Shown one piece after another: positions 21,400 through 34,570 of a DNA stretch of 64,000 bases (its first letter is position 1; each line of letters starts with the position of its first letter). This stretch comes from Haliotis asinina. Taxonomy: Eukaryota; Mollusca; Gastropoda; Lepetellida; Haliotidae. The stretch spans positions 20,058,501-20,122,500 of the forward strand of contig NC_090283.1 of the NCBI RefSeq assembly GCF_037392515.1, given 5' to 3'. Both the position numbers and the translations under genes were made by a program. Under the pieces are notes generated by a model. It searched no databases. It saw only the letters and a program-made list of their open reading frames with translations, and was not told the origin of the DNA.

Positions 21400-23289
21400 C
21401 ATCTGGACATTTAATTTCTTCGTCAGTGTTCATGCTTACAGTTCCTCGCCCGGTTATGTTTCTTATGTATAGACTGGCATTCAAACTCGATATCGACATC
21501 TTGTGTTTACCAGTTGCCTGGTTACAGCGCCAAAACAACAATATTGACTCACACTCCCAAAAGACTTTCAGAGTCCGTTACAGGTTATCACTACCTGCTG
21601 TGATAGGCGAAAGGTGGAGGCAGTCTTCTGTATTATATATGTAGCCAATGTTTGATCAAACATACCAGACTTCAAGTTGTCAAAATGAATGAAATCTTCA
21701 CTTCATAATCTAAATGTGAATGATCAGGCATTGATACCATCTAATAACATTGTTACTGATCGATAAATGTATTCGCCAATGCTATTCGTCTTCATTCATC
21801 GCCCTACTAATTGGAATAATTTTGTTCTCTGATGATAAAGATCAAATGTTATTTTAATCATAGGTACCATTTCAACTGGACACTTTTCTATTACGTAAAT
21901 GTACACAAACATTTTGACCTATCGTAATAAACAACCTTACCATGTTAAGATCAAACGTATTCCATAGTATTTCTTGTCATGTTGAGGCAGTCTGTGCTAG
22001 TATCTAGTTAGTTTAACCACGTGTTTATACATTACCTCACAGTTCCAGCTCAGACGGTGCATGCTGTCCTCAATATCGTATAATCTGACGTGGTCCGGTC
22101 ACGGTGACCTATGCTTCCTGGAAATGCAGTGCTGACGACTCCGCTGTATCGATTTTTCGCCTAGCTCGCCGGCTACCAACGTGCATGTGTTGAAACATGT
22201 TTTTCGCATATATTTCTTCCAATGTTTGTGTGTTGATACGTACATAAGGCTATGCTCATAATTAGGACATTTGAAGACAGCTGGTTTTGTAAGGAATGGG
22301 GATACGATGAACCCACTGATGATAAGTGCTGGAGACACATACTACTAGAGGTGTGCTCATGGTCACATCTTCAAAAGTCGTTGGTCAGATCATGTGTGCA
22401 TCATTTGATATTTTTGCGAAAAAACATGTTTAGTGCAAAAGAAAGACACAGTAATGATGTGTCATACGATGTTAACAAATTCCATGTGGTAAATAATCAT
22501 TATATACTAACTACTCTCTTTCCGTGACTTACAAGAAGACTCCTACAGCCCTCGTGCGCCATCATTGCCAAGAATCGTGGCAAACCAATCAAATCTCGCT
22601 TAGAAAACCGCATTTCAAAACATGAAAGTGGCGGAACCGTTGGACTTTGAAACTACGCTAAACTATAGCAAGCACATTTTAAACGAAGGGAAAGGGAATG
22701 GCCGTATTGCTGTTTTGCTCATGGGAAGTAGGATATTCACAGAGCCATGTTTGAAAATTCAGAGTTATCTTTCCTTGATAATGGTACTAGACTGTATTCA
22801 TCTCTATGTACGTTTGCGCTTAGACAGGACACAGCAGTAAACATGGCCACGAAAGGGGTACGAGGAGTCATCCGGCTTACCACAAAATTTCATTCAATTT
22901 GATGTCAAGAGCATAAGAGCTGTGACAATTATATGAATGGGTCTTCGTGAAAAGCGCAGCGTCCGCCATTTACACAATGTTCCAGGAAAAGGTATTCATT
23001 GCTAGTTCACCTATTTTAAAAAAGCATCAAATTAATGATCGATGAATCAGCAGCTGGTGTTTGTGAAATTTGAGGCAACGAAAGACGCTTCGTCACTCCA
23101 TTTGCATTGAAAGCCATAGGGACCCTGCTTGACCATACCAATCTGACTATGCGTTAAGTATTTCTTAGTCAAAGCTCCCAGTAGTGGAAACGCAGCGATG
23201 CATTTCGTCCTTGCATTTCATTCCGTCTAGTGTGTGATGTTCATCTAGAGTACTGAAAACAAGATGACATAATTAATCATTGTATTAGT

Positions 23290-23290
<1 letters not shown>
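21400..23290. other. Intergenic, no recognised feature
   Basis: Unique-looking AT-rich DNA on both strands. No exon with family signatures, no RNA gene and no clear repeat was found. Short frames around 22.1-22.8 kb have no supporting motif. Confidence 0.35.

Positions 23291-23295
<5 letters not shown>

Positions 23296-23326
<31 letters not shown>
23296..23326. repeat. (AC)n microsatellite
   Basis: About fifteen uninterrupted AC dinucleotides, followed by 'atacatacatatgc'. Confidence 0.97.
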
Positions 23327-23330
<4 letters not shown>

Positions 23331-23689
23331 TACATATGCTCACATACACGCATAATGGCGTATGACCGAGTCATCATCAGCTCATCATTGTCGATAGTGG
23401 CCACTAGGAGGATCGGCTGGTCGTTTTCGTTCGATGAGTGAAAGCGTACAAATTATGAAGAATGCACGACGTGTATCAGTCTTATGTCGCAAGCTGGTTC
23501 AGGACATCGGCATTTTACAACAAACGGATACCAACTAACTATGATTGTATGCCCGCTTCACCCGCGGTTCAGCCAATATATTGGAACAGGTGTGTCGAAC
23601 GGAAGAGAAAAACATGTATCTCAAGAAAGACTTTGTGCGTATCAGTTGAAACCATGCATTTAAGAATATTTGTTTGGATGATTAGTTGT

Positions 23690-23880
23690 TTAGCAAAACT
23701 ATTCAGCAATATTACAACTATATGGCGACCGTCTGTAAATATTCGAGTATGGACCAGACAGTTTAGTGATCAACAATACGGGCATCCGTCTACGCAACAG
23801 GGATTCAGTCAAGCAATTCAGCGAACCTGCCCACCCGATCTCCGTACTCACCTCTTACAGAAAGCATGGACCAACATTAC
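23690..23880 (-). repeat. SINE-like interspersed repeat, diverged copy
   Basis: Minus-orientation copy recognised from 'caatattacaactatatggc', 'gtctgtaaatattcgagt', 'accagacagtttagtgatca', 'gggcatccgtctacgcaa' and 'cacctcttacagaaagcatg', in the same order as the copy at 30066-30304 but with many changes. The open frame covering it is not a gene. Confidence 0.6.
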
Positions 23881-24883
23881 TAAGTGTGTATTATCAATGA
23901 TACGACTCGAGACGTGTTTTCACTCCACATTTAACAGCAGTGGAGGAATAGAGTTCATCTGAGCTATCTTCATAAACGTGAAGGTGATCTTGACAATGGC
24001 AAAACACTTGGTATCAAAACGATGAATATGTTTTTATGGCGCCTTAGCAATATTCGGACAATATCGCGCCACTAGCGTGACAAATTTCATTTACAAAAAA
24101 GATTTTGTTTAAATGACATAGTCATGCTGGACATAATGAGGATTTCAATGCTACCTTATGTTTATGTTCTTTCCTTCTTTCGGTTCCAGAAATGGGTGTC
24201 ATATCGACTTGGCGCAGGCTGGCCCTGACTAGAGAAAGCTGTGCGAACGTCCGCACCACCGCATTGATGAGCAGTGTAGGGAAGAAAAGAAACTGTGAAA
24301 AGTCTTTCCTTCCTATGAAGATTACTAGTCTGAAAAGAGAAACAGAGAGGGTTCTGTTCCATGACCCACTCGAATGTTGATTATTATAAATTAATGATAA
24401 TTATACGGTTTGTTCAGCAGGTTCTTGCACAGACTAGCTCCTTCTTATGTGTCCAGTGGAATGATATATACTGTTAAATTGTCTGTCGCTTGCGACACAA
24501 ATATGATTCTTCGCTCATGAGGGTGTCCCGCTTACACCCTACGAACCTCGCTCCAAATCTCCATTGCTCTCATACTCATGAATGGGTATATCTGAAAATG
24601 TTGGCTAGCACTGAGGGGTATCTGGGTTTGCTGCCAGTAACAGAGCAAGTTTTACAACCTTCATATTTCACAAGACTGCAGTTTGGCGAATTTTTCAAAT
24701 TGTACGAAATGACGCGATTTACGGGGAGACGTATCACTCGCCGATTAGGCTTCTTGTTAAGAATTTGAGCCCAGAGTTGAGGCTGATTCCCATCAGGTTA
24801 ACTGTGTCGACACCACGCGAACTATCGACCCTGATGGCAACACTTAAAAAACCAAATAGGATCACTATAATGGAATATGAGTG

Positions 24884-25125
24884 AGTGAGTTTTGTGTTAC
24901 GTCACACTCAGTAATGTTCCAGCTATATAGTGGTAAATAGTCTGTGACTAGTCGAGTCTGGACCAAACAATCCAGTGATCAACAACATGAGCATCGATCT
25001 GCGCATTTGGGAACCGATGACATGGGTCAACCAAGTCAGCGACAGATGCTCTTACGACGAGCATAGTCGCCTTTTTGTGGCAATGGATTGTTGATGACCT
25101 ATTCTACCCCGTATCTCCACGAGTG
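24884..25125 (-). repeat. SINE-like interspersed repeat copy
   Basis: It starts gtgagtgagtt and continues 'cagtaatgttccagctatat', 'tgaccagtcgagtctggacc'-like and 'atccagtgatcaacaacatg', 'gcatcgatctgcgcatttgg' and 'gctcttacgacgagcatagt', ending in 'ctaccccgtatctccacgag'. It is the reverse complement of the repeat at 9982. Confidence 0.75.
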
Positions 25126-25164
25126 GTAACAGAATATTATATTCAATAGCCAGTGTGAAGTACT

Positions 25165-25245
25165 TTTATTATTATTTATTTATTTATTTTTATTTATTTA
25201 TTGTATTTATTTATTTATTTTTTGGTTCTTTTTTATTTTTTTCAT
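25165..25245. repeat. (TTTA)n low-complexity tract
   Basis: Tetranucleotide tttatttatt runs with interruptions, followed by a T-rich stretch. It directly follows the SINE-like copy at 24884-25125 and may have grown from its tail. Confidence 0.85.
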
Positions 25246-25562
25246 TAGGCAGCGAATCGCTGTCAAATTGCTGATGTAGCGTAGTTGCACTATCGTATAC
25301 GTAAATATAACCACAAACTATTTTTTAATTCTTTGTCTTGATTTGGGTCAACTTGCATAATTATAATAATAAACTTATATAAATAACACATAGTATACAT
25401 CTGACTAGTTTCTCACTGGACGCTGTAATCAGAATCTGATTATTATCATTCCAGGTAAGAAGCTGCCAGGTGCTTGAAGATTATCGTCTCATGACATTAT
25501 TCGACAATCGGGTACCCATTTTCGGATGGGTGAACAGAGGCAATTTTGGACAAACCAGACCA

Positions 25563-28500
25563 CCCAGCTAACACGCGACGTTCCCACAACGTTATGTTTA
25601 CGTCAGGGTTTGGTTACGTCGGGAAATGACGTAACTAGGACGTTATTAGAACGTCCTAGGATAACGTCATATCACAACCTTGCCACAACGTTACACATTA
25701 CGTTCTCTCTACGTCCTTGCAACGTATTTTTCATACTTTGGTGTAACGTACTTGTAACGTTGTCAGGACGTTCGTTTCATATATTTTGTTTACTTGACCT
25801 GTTAGAAGGTGTTTGTATTTGCAGTTGACCATCTAATTATTTATCAAGACGATATCGAATCTAGAACAACTTTTGAATAAATTTGTTTTGTTTGCTTTGT
25901 TAAATGCGTTCAACTGAAGCAAATAGATAACTTCACGTTTGAAGGTTATAAGAATGTCATTTACAGACGTTGTCACAACGTTACGGTTTACGTAACCAGG
26001 ACGTCGTAACAGCGTGTATTTCAGACCAAGGTGCAACGTTCGCATAACGTTGGGAGGACGTTCTGTCCACGGCTTGCCAGCACTGACCCGTTGGAACATC
26101 GTTACATCTTATTCTCCTCATCCCGGAGTTTACTTGATGGAATATCATATTTAACAGGATCGAAGCATGTGATATTTTCTATTTAAATTACCATATAGAT
26201 CTATCTCTTCAGTATATAATGAAGTTTATTCATAGTATTTACCTTATTTTTGTTGCATACAATTTATTATTATATTATACACTTGTTGTTGTGCTCTTGA
26301 CTTCACTCATTTCAGGGAAGTTATGAAACATGTCTCCTTCTCGATCTTTTAACCCACAAGATCCAGATTGAGGCACATTACACATGACTTCTTCATGTGA
26401 CGTCATTGCCTGTGCGAGCACTTTCCCGCTCGCTGACATCACACTTCTCGCGCGGCTGCCAGTCCTACGTGTACAGGGTTCTGTGTCTGTTCCTCACTTT
26501 TAAAACGGGCTCATCGCCATGACAGTGAGTATTTTGTTTATTGTTTTGTTTAGATTAGTAAATTATATGTATTAATTCAGAATGTACTCATTAAGAATAA
26601 TGAAACTGACTCTTGATTAGATCTAATTACTTGTCCTACTTTTTACACATCCGAAATTCACAGTGTCATTTGATATATTTTTTTAACTGTAAAAATCGGA
26701 TAATTACTCGGAGCTCTGAATTTCTAAATAACATATTAATGATCACTGACATCAATTTCGCATGGAATCATCAATGATAATTCTGAAACTTTGCCGATGA
26801 ACCTAGAATCGGCTGGGATGTTTTCAAAAATACATGCTAACAGTAAGTGCGTTTAAAAGTTCCGCCATTTTGGATACTGAGTAGTGTTTACATACCATAT
26901 CGTACGTTGATTCAGGGTAAGCGATTTTATTCTTGAGTGTTTCTCTTTGTCTGAATAATATTTACATAAATATAGTCATATTGAGTGTAGTATACCACAT
27001 CTGAAACCGTTAGTTGTTACACAAGTATTATTAAACGTAGGCATAACTGTCGCATGCTCCAAGGCGGTACGGAGGCCCATGGCTAGGCCCATGGATGTAA
27101 TTCTATCCTTCAAAGAGGCAAGTCTAGATAAGAGGACATTTCTGCCGTGTGAAATACCATTCCCCTCCCTCAACCCACCCACGTGGTTATCTTTTTGAAA
27201 TGAAACAAATCCGATTTTACACCACGTAGCATTTTCGGAAATTTTCAGACATCTAGCCGTCTAATCATTGCTTACAGTGGCTCAATACGCTTTGAATATT
27301 CAGAGGAAGAGTATCGTAGCAGGAAATCGAAAATTAGAAATAGATACGATGCAATCATTTGATCATTCATAAAAAAAAAACTGTCGAGTAAGTGCAGCGT
27401 GACACCATGACTGACGCAAAATCACGCAGAACGACAGCAGTAATTATCGGCATTTCTGGCTTCTTCTGTCATTTACAATGCAAACGATAAATACATATAA
27501 ATACACAGAGAGTCAGAATAATTCTGATTACTTACATCTCACTTTCATGTACAAAACATCCCTAAATCAAGGAAACTGCTCGCAAAATCCTGTGTACCCA
27601 TGTCAGCGAGGCCGCTATTTTGAAAGAAATCGGCCCTCGATAGTGATGTCACACGTAAACATCGTTGCACATGTTAGGCAATTTCTTGGAGGTGAAGCTC
27701 AGTTGAACAAGAGCAAACACAATGGCCATATCATTCCGACTGCACTTTCAGCATTGTGATTTATATTTTTCGTTCAGATACTTTTTCATGAAACTAATTT
27801 CAGTATCTTGATATATCCTTGTTCATCATCATCATATCATATGTGGATATAGGGTATGCGTTTTCATTCATTGAAAGCTTTTCATTGTTTGAATATTTAC
27901 ACGGGAAATTGACTCAGTAGTGTACTATAGGATCTATCACAGTTAAAGCCTCTACACAACTGTTAGAGGATCACACGTAGCCATTACTGCAACATGTGCT
28001 TCAGTTCCTGTGATGTACAATATTCAGTATGCTGGGACACACATTGCAGTTTCATATGAACAGGCTAATAAACAGCAATTTAATTCAAAGTTATAAGTAA
28101 AACTGATAATATTGATGAACATGATTTGTACATTTTCTGTGTAATTTTATAGCCTTATGCAGACAACAACAAAAAAACCTCGGCATTCAGGGTGTTAAAA
28201 ATGTAACGGCATGTTCTAATCGTGTGCTTTTGAATAACATTTAGTCTTAAAGCTAAACTATTCTTTTTTTCAGATGCACGCTGCCGCTGGGAAAGATGAG
28301 GAAGTGCAAGTCTAGAGTGAAACGTTTCTAAGCAATGTATTATACTGGAATAAATGGTTCAGTGTAAACAAAAGAAGAATCTCTGTTATTTGTTACCAGG
28401 GCTCAAAGTAGACAGTTTCGAAAAATGCAAACCACACATTCATAATTGCCGAAATGAGTTTTCGAACTGTTGATCACTTTACCTTTTTTCAGCATTCGTA

Positions 28501-28916
28501 ATTTAAATCTAACAAAAACAACGGAAACTATGACTTTTAGCCCTGGATAGTGTTATGATCATGGTGACAACAACCCAGAAACCTAATACAAATATTTATC
28601 CTCACAATACTGTACGTTCTGAGTACGTATATACCCAAAACAACTATAAATAACGTTGTTACAACGTTATGTTTATGACGTCACGAGGACGTTATTTTTG
28701 GGTCGTATGAACGTAGAAAATAACGTTGTGACAACGTTATGTTTATAACGTCGCGGGGACGTTATTTTTGGGTCGTATGAACGTAGAAAATAACGTTGTG
28801 AGGACGTGTTTTCGACTCCACAAAAAAGACGTAAGTGGGACGTTATATGCTGACGTTCTGGGGACGTAAACGTAACGTTGAGACAACGTCCTCAAAACGT
28901 ACTTTTGTTAGCTGGG
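25563..28916. mobile_element. 3.35-kb element with ACGTT-rich inverted termini
   Basis: The ends are cccagctaaca (25563) and tgttagctggg (28906-28916), perfect inverted 11-mers. The outer 540 bp on the left and 300 bp on the right are studded with acgtt/aacgt motifs in inverted arrangement. The right arm also holds a direct repeat of period 70 bp (28651, 28721, 28791). The interior is unique and contains no transposase, only a possible small spliced transcript (26519-28315). This is a non-autonomous DNA-transposon-like element of a superfamily I cannot name. CA flanks both ends and could be a 2-bp target duplication, but that is weak. Confidence 0.7.
26519..28315 (+). other. Candidate two-exon transcript inside the ACGTT element
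   Basis: Around 26400-26518 a GC-richer, promoter-like stretch leads to ATG-ACA followed by gtgagt at 26525. A strong acceptor (long T tract, cag at 28271-28273) opens a second exon with in-frame codons to TAG at 28313-28315. A canonical AATAAA follows at 28349-28354. The joined frame has only about 15 codons (Met-Thr-Met-His-Ala-Ala-Ala-Gly-Lys-Asp-Glu-Glu-Val-Gln-Val), so this is either a non-coding RNA, a first-exon/last-exon capture from a host gene, or chance. Only transcript data could decide. Confidence 0.3.
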
Positions 28917-30065
28917 CACGTGTAACAAATGCAGGTCTGAAGTCCAAGAAACACTCTGGGTGTCAAGCTGCTAAACACGATCATTCATCCACGGACTCTC
29001 CGAACTCAATGTCGCTTACCTTGAACGGATTCGTGACCTGCGGCTTCTATCACGAAATAACCTTTACTACGGTTGGCCTTATGTCCCATTCTTTAACACT
29101 GCACTAAGGTTATCTTAATGACTTGCGATCACCTTAGTGCTTCGTGACAGGAGGCCCTGAGCTCACACATGTTCACCGCAGTGTCCTTATAACAGAAGTC
29201 TTACCATTACGGTGTGGCTCTATATCATACAAAATTATTTACCTAGATGGAGTGTGATTACTGAAACGAGCTACTTCTGTTGTAGTGTTCTGTTTTCACA
29301 ATGAAATATAACGTAGGGGAACCTGAACTTTCAATCTGGGTAGGCAGTGTAAACGGTGACAAACGTTTCAAGTACCGACATCTTCCCTCTGTTACCAACC
29401 CTAAACACAACGCATGATATGCACGTGCACAGTAGCCCCATACACGTGCATTGGGTTCCATTCTTGATTTTGACGATTTTCAAGAAGTTCGAGAAATCAC
29501 TTAGAACATTAATTTTGACACTCATCTTCCATCACACATTTCTTAGTGTTTGTTTCTAGTCGTTTCTTTTAAAATGAAAATCGTACACATGCAAACTACA
29601 TGATATACACATATCATCTTTCAAAAGCGACTACATTCCAAATAACTATGGTTGTAAGGAAGTGCATATGGTGATGCACTCTCAAAACATTTAGATATTA
29701 TCAGATCAACATTGACTGACTCCGACAAAACTCCTCAATATGTTTAATCGTAAATAAAAAAATGAAGTTCACCTACTTTTTTGAAGGGTATATACGAAAC
29801 TCCCAATGCCATTCGCATCAACTGACCAACACACGAAACAGGATTAGTGGCACAAGCGCCCATAAAATACACAACCTGGGCCACAGCACTGACAAAGCAA
29901 ACTACTGTTGATATGTCAATACACTGTGTTCCTGGGTTGTCCACAGCTCTCCGTATTATCAATGATTGAACATTATCTTAACCATCGTCTTGCTGAACCT
30001 ATATATTTTCAAAAGTTTGTGACATCCCCCTGTGTTTGATACGAGAGCTTCAGGAACTTTAGAAG
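28917..30065. other. Intergenic, no recognised feature
   Basis: Short frames on both strands without family signatures. No repeat structure was noticed. Confidence 0.35.
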
Positions 30066-30304
30066 AGTGAGTTCAGTCTTACGCCGCACTCACATATTCC
30101 AGCTATATGGCGGCGGACTGTAAATAATCCGGCGATCAACAGAATGGGCATCGATCTGGGAACTGGGAGTTGGGAACTGATCACATGTTCCAACCAAACC
30201 TGACCACCTGATCCCGTTAGTCGCCTCTTACGACGAGCAGGGTCGCCTTTTATGGCAAGCATGGGTTGCTGAAGGTCTGTTTTATCCCGGACCTTCACGG
30301 GTCA
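30066..30304 (-). repeat. Abalone-type SINE-like repeat, full copy
   Basis: Read on the minus strand it runs gacccgtgaaggtccggg, 'cttcagcaacccatgcttgc', 'gtcgtaagaggcgactaacg', 'gatcgatgcccattctgttg', 'ttatttacagtccgccgcca' and 'agactgaactcactc'. It is the clearest complete copy in the window. Confidence 0.88.
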
Positions 30305-30682
30305 GTTTAAAAGAGATACACACAATAGGTGAGAATTTATGAACGTCAAATACTTTATAATGAGGAACCCGACGTTTCTGAGTATATCACTTCTAAATGT
30401 CCTTTAAATAATTACGAATATACGAAAACGTGGTACACCTCATAATAACATGTTGTCATTTATACAATGTCACCTTTAAAAAGCTACGGGCCGATCACTG
30501 TTCGATATTCAAAATCACAGTGTGTGAATAGAAAAGGTAGAACGTAAGCTGCCTTCTTTGTTTTCGTTCCTGGAATTCTATTATTATCTCCTATAAAACC
30601 ACGTGACGGGCGCCCCAAACATGTATTTCTTATTTGAACCCTGGTTGTGTGAGTGGAGAACGAGTCAGGTAAGGAGACATTG

Positions 30683-30800
30683 TGTGTTGTTTAACGCCGT
30701 ATTCGGCAATAGTCTAGCTATATGGGGACAGTCTGTAACAAATGGAGCGTGGACCAGACAATCCAGTGGTCAACAGCATGCGCATCTGTCTACGCAATTG
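30683..30800 (-). repeat. SINE-like repeat, partial copy
   Basis: 'gtttaacgccgtattcggca', 'tagctatatggggacagtct', 'accagacaatccagtggtca' and 'gcatctgtctacgcaattg' match the tail half of the repeat; the head half is missing. Confidence 0.6.
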
Positions 30801-31048
30801 TAATATAATGACGCCCCAACAAAGTTATTTTTTCTAATCACTGATCCCTAATAACCATGCGTTGATGAAGACAAATGCAGTTCATGAGTCATTTGATCGT
30901 TAATGAAATATTTCATAATAGAAGATATAAACCGGTAACTTTATATATCTATTATCGAAAAAAGTATGATATCAGATGTACATTTTTTTCAGCTTTTTTT
31001 GTTTTGGTCACCGTCAAAGCTTGGGGGCAAGACACGGAAACAACAATC

Positions 31049-33438
31049 ATGGATAGGCCAAGTGGTGGGTAATTAATCAATCTGTTTGTATTTAATTTGT
31101 CTGCTGTATCTTAGGCGCCATCTGTTTCAATATTCCAGCGAATCACAGTAGCGAACACCACAGTTGTCGATCAAACGTTCTATTCACCATTCTATCTCAT
31201 CGCGCCCATTCAGGGAACTCGCTGCCGGATAGGGTGGGGGTGGGGGTGGGGGTTGAGGGGGCCGGGGTCGAGGGGATGGGGGTAGGGGGACAATATATAT
31301 TATTACCAGGTAACATAGTAGAAATGATGCTGCCTCCAAACCCCACCAACGACAATTCATGTGACTATCGTATGTGTATAGTCTTGATTGTCTATCGATA
31401 TGGATAGCAGAAATGGAAAAAAAATTTCGATTGACAACAGTACAAGAATCTGCATTGAGACGTAGCTTTTAAACAATGAAACAAGTTGTAATCTATAAAA
31501 TATTGTTTTATTTTGTACGTCTCAACCTTTAAAATGCCACTGAAACACATTAAATTTCTATTGATTATCGGCAAATATCGGAGACGTAGAAAAGAGGTGA
31601 CGTTTTATGGGTTATTAAAAAAACAGCGTCCTGAAAATAACGTGAAAGCATCAATTTGCATTTTGTGTGAGAATATTATTGTCCATCACAAACGTTTAGG
31701 AACCATCAATAAAATTTCCTATCTACAATATTTCCGACCATCGCTCATTTTAGCCAACCCCAATGATGACAATTGTTACTTCACAGTGAGTGTGAAACGG
31801 CCTGGATTCTTGCAATCAGAGTGGACGGTTACCTACTCTTATTATGAAGGGAGCATAACCTCGGCGAATGCCGAGGTAAAAGGGTAAGTATTAACGTTGA
31901 AAATTCGATAACTACGTATATTTCGGAACAATGTTCTCACTTTTAGTAGACATTTTATGATTATGTAAAGGTTTTAAAGCTTTCATTTTCTCATATGGGT
32001 TTATGCCATTGTGGTCGTATTATGCCCTATCGTCTTATTATCTTGTTATGTTATTTTTACACCTTATCTGCATTACTGTCGTCATTTACAATAACCAATT
32101 TTGATGTTGTCTGTCATATGCAATCATTCATGATCACATATCGTTTTCAGTCACATTTCTCTTATTATCCCATGTAATAAACTATGAAGATTGTATTACA
32201 GTAATATCATTAGAAGATAATTTTTGTTTTCCAAATGTTTCATAAATCTTTTGGGATTCATTATCGATTGTACCATTGTGGCTATGTGTATATGAAAAGT
32301 ATTGACATGGGTTCAAAATTCTTTCTAAAAGCCACTTGCCACAGGTCAAGTTACTTTAAGAAAGTATTTTATCCTGACAAAATTTCCACTTGACCTGATT
32401 TTCATGACATAATCATGATGATGAATTATAAAAGAATAAATCAACATGGTATTTCATATTAATGTTTAGTGGACTATTTATTGAAAACTGATAAATAGTC
32501 AAGAAAGATAACCCTTCTTTATTATCTCTGTGAAATTTGATAGCCATATTTTGAGCTGACAGGAAATGAAACTGCAAGCGGATAAGTAAGATACCATTAT
32601 TTGATTGCCCGAAATAAAAACTGACTTGTTCCGGGGAGTTTCAGGCCCCTGACAGTATATATTTGTTTCAACAGTATTACTACAATCCGGTTTTGTTTCT
32701 AAACGAAGCGAGTTTGGACCAGATAATCCATTTCACAGGCGTGTTTTTGTGTCGATTATGCCAGGCGAGTGTGTATTGGAATGAGGTGATGGTCTTGTTC
32801 TACGACGCAGTGATAAGTGTATTGATTACTTAAAATACCCCCAGGATTAACAACAAAGTCACACAGTTTGTTAATCTAAGAGCTCTTTCATTCGAAAGGA
32901 ATGAATTGTTGTGTACTTCAGCATCTTGATATTTCTCTTCCTGATGTGCTACATGTTTCAGAAATGTTGTGGAGTTCACATGCAAAGCTGATGGAAACTA
33001 TTCCGATCATACGTCGGATCAAATACCATCAAATGTGAAAATTACAAGTCAGGTGAGTTTGGAGATCCTTTCTTAATATCAAACATGTTTTGGTTGTATT
33101 TATGAAGGATTTTTCTATATGGAGGTATTTAACCCATTTTTACCGAGACCAACGTGACTCTTGGCCATGTTCGCTAATACTCACAGATATGGTTTGAGGC
33201 AGAAATGACTTTTAGATATACACTAGGATGATAGCAACAATTGTGTATTTAACAACTTGAAAATTAAGACCAATCGGTAGAGTCTTTTGCTATATTATGC
33301 ATTATTGCCCATTGGTGTTTGCTTCATTTTTTTCTTCTGTAATGTTAGTGATGCAATTAATTGTTTCAGGGTACAAGCGGTAAAAACCACGTTGTGAAAG
33401 TCAAGTATGGTGGTGACGATCTTGACAAATACTTCTAG
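31049..33438 (+). CDS. Small beta-rich tandem-family protein, copy 2 (90 aa)
   Basis: Exons 31049-31064, 31787-31883, 32962-33052, 33370-33438, with phases 1, 2, 0. Exon 1 is only Met-Asp-Arg-Pro-Ser plus one base, then gtgggt. Exon 2 encodes VSVKRPG, then the conserved EWTVTYSYYEG strand and SANAEVKG, and ends at gtaagt. Exon 3 has VVEFTCKADG and the family motif DHTSDQIP (residues 53-60). Exon 4 has HVVKVKYGGDDLDKYF and TAG. An AATAAA lies at 33744-33749. It looks like a compact, wholly beta, cytosolic protein: no leader and no transmembrane segment. Closest in architecture to copy 3 (identical exon lengths 16/97/91/69). Intron 1 holds a strong G-quadruplex-prone tract. An upstream non-coding exon is likely (atttttttcag before the ATG exon). 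Function unknown. Confidence 0.82.
31231..31289 (+). repeat. G-rich tract with quadruplex potential in intron 1 of copy 2
   Basis: Successive runs of five G (gggtgggggtgggggtgggg...), then ggggg, ccgggg, ggggatggggg and taggggg give at least eight G-runs of four or more in about 58 bp on the sense strand. Confidence 0.85.
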
Positions 33439-33749
33439 TGGAGGAATTCAAGCTTTCCTCGCACAAATATGACTGTGCGTTTGTTTGCGACACATTAATG
33501 AAGTTTCTTCTAGCACATCAGATTTCTAAACAAATTCTAATTGATCAGATATTTTTGCATTCAACATCAGTCAAATATTACTTTTTATTGTTTCGCAATT
33601 TGTGGTTAAAAGTGACTGAAGAGGAAATTTGATTTAATTCTGATAAGTTGTAAACACATTTGAACTACGAAGCAATGGTCAATATTTGATTCGTTGTAAT
33701 TAAACTTTTTCAGTACGAACACTCTTTTTTTTTGCATCATGGCAATAAA

Positions 33750-34261
33750 ATACTTATTTAAAAGTTCAACCTTGTCTCAACCAATGTTTATTTTAATCCC
33801 AGAGTATATGTATCAATAGATCAATCAATAGATGGAAATGTGACAATCACCATCAATACTCTTCGATTTTGTGCAATGCAATCAGTCTTCTACCAACGAT
33901 AGTTCCTGCCACTGACAATACCTCAAAGGTGTCCTGACGAGAAGACACTAATGTTCAGTTATCTCACAAATAAGCAATCATATAAGAGTTGTTGTTGTTG
34001 TTGTTGTTGTTCGTTGTTTGATTGCTGTTTTACGTTGCTCTCTGCCATCCCTGAACCGCAACCACACACACACAATCCATATACCTGGAAAAATGAAGTA
34101 AACAGTCTTGCTTGTGCATCTTTTTTTCTCAAATCGGAGACAATTGTTAACAGTAAAATTGAACATGTGTACCCTACGTCCTTTATATTCCACATACAAT
34201 ATCCCTTTCCAAACATGTAAACGTGGAAACAGTGAAACAATCAGAACACATTTTTTGTTTT
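33750..34261. other. Intergenic with (TTG)n at 33988-34011
   Basis: A short trinucleotide tract (gttgttgttg...) and no gene. The minus-strand frames across it give Gln/Thr runs of compositional origin. Confidence 0.5.
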
Positions 34262-34570
34262 GATCCTTTTGGTGCTTGTCGAAGCTTAAATGCTGAACAT
34301 AAAACATACATATGTCTTGTGGAATCCATTAAATAAGACACGTCATGCAACGGACTGTCGCAACATTACACACGATTTGTTGGAATGTTACAGAGGTTAT
34401 GTGAAAACGCCCAACTCAAATCACACCCCTTACACTAGTCTGTGTAAACATCTGTGATCACCCATGTAAGATCTCTGAAAAATGGGACTGACGAATTGAG
34501 TAGTTAAATTTGTCATCCAGCCATTCACGGAAGTGGTTATAAATCCTACAATAAGATGTGATCACACAAT
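34262..34570 (+). repeat. Duplicated flank block, partner at 38600-38885
   Basis: Shared collinear pieces: 'ggaatccattaaataagaca' (partner 'ggaatccattaaaaaagaca'), 'ggttatgtgaaaacgccc', 'actagtctgtgtaaacatct' (partner 'actcgtctggataaacactc'), 'gatcacccatgtaaga' and 'tcatccagccattc'. A direct repeat about 4.3 kb apart lying between family copies 2 and 3, so probably a footprint of their duplication. Confidence 0.65.

Noticed and set aside
20818..21402. 194-codon minus-strand ORF with a Pro run
   Set aside because: Produced by the degenerate 58-bp satellite and the G25 tract.
30603..30803. 66-codon ORF
   Set aside because: Its second half is a SINE-like repeat in reverse orientation.
33959..34307. 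Minus-strand ORFs with Gln/Thr runs
   Set aside because: Due to the (TTG)n tract; no paralogue or splice support.
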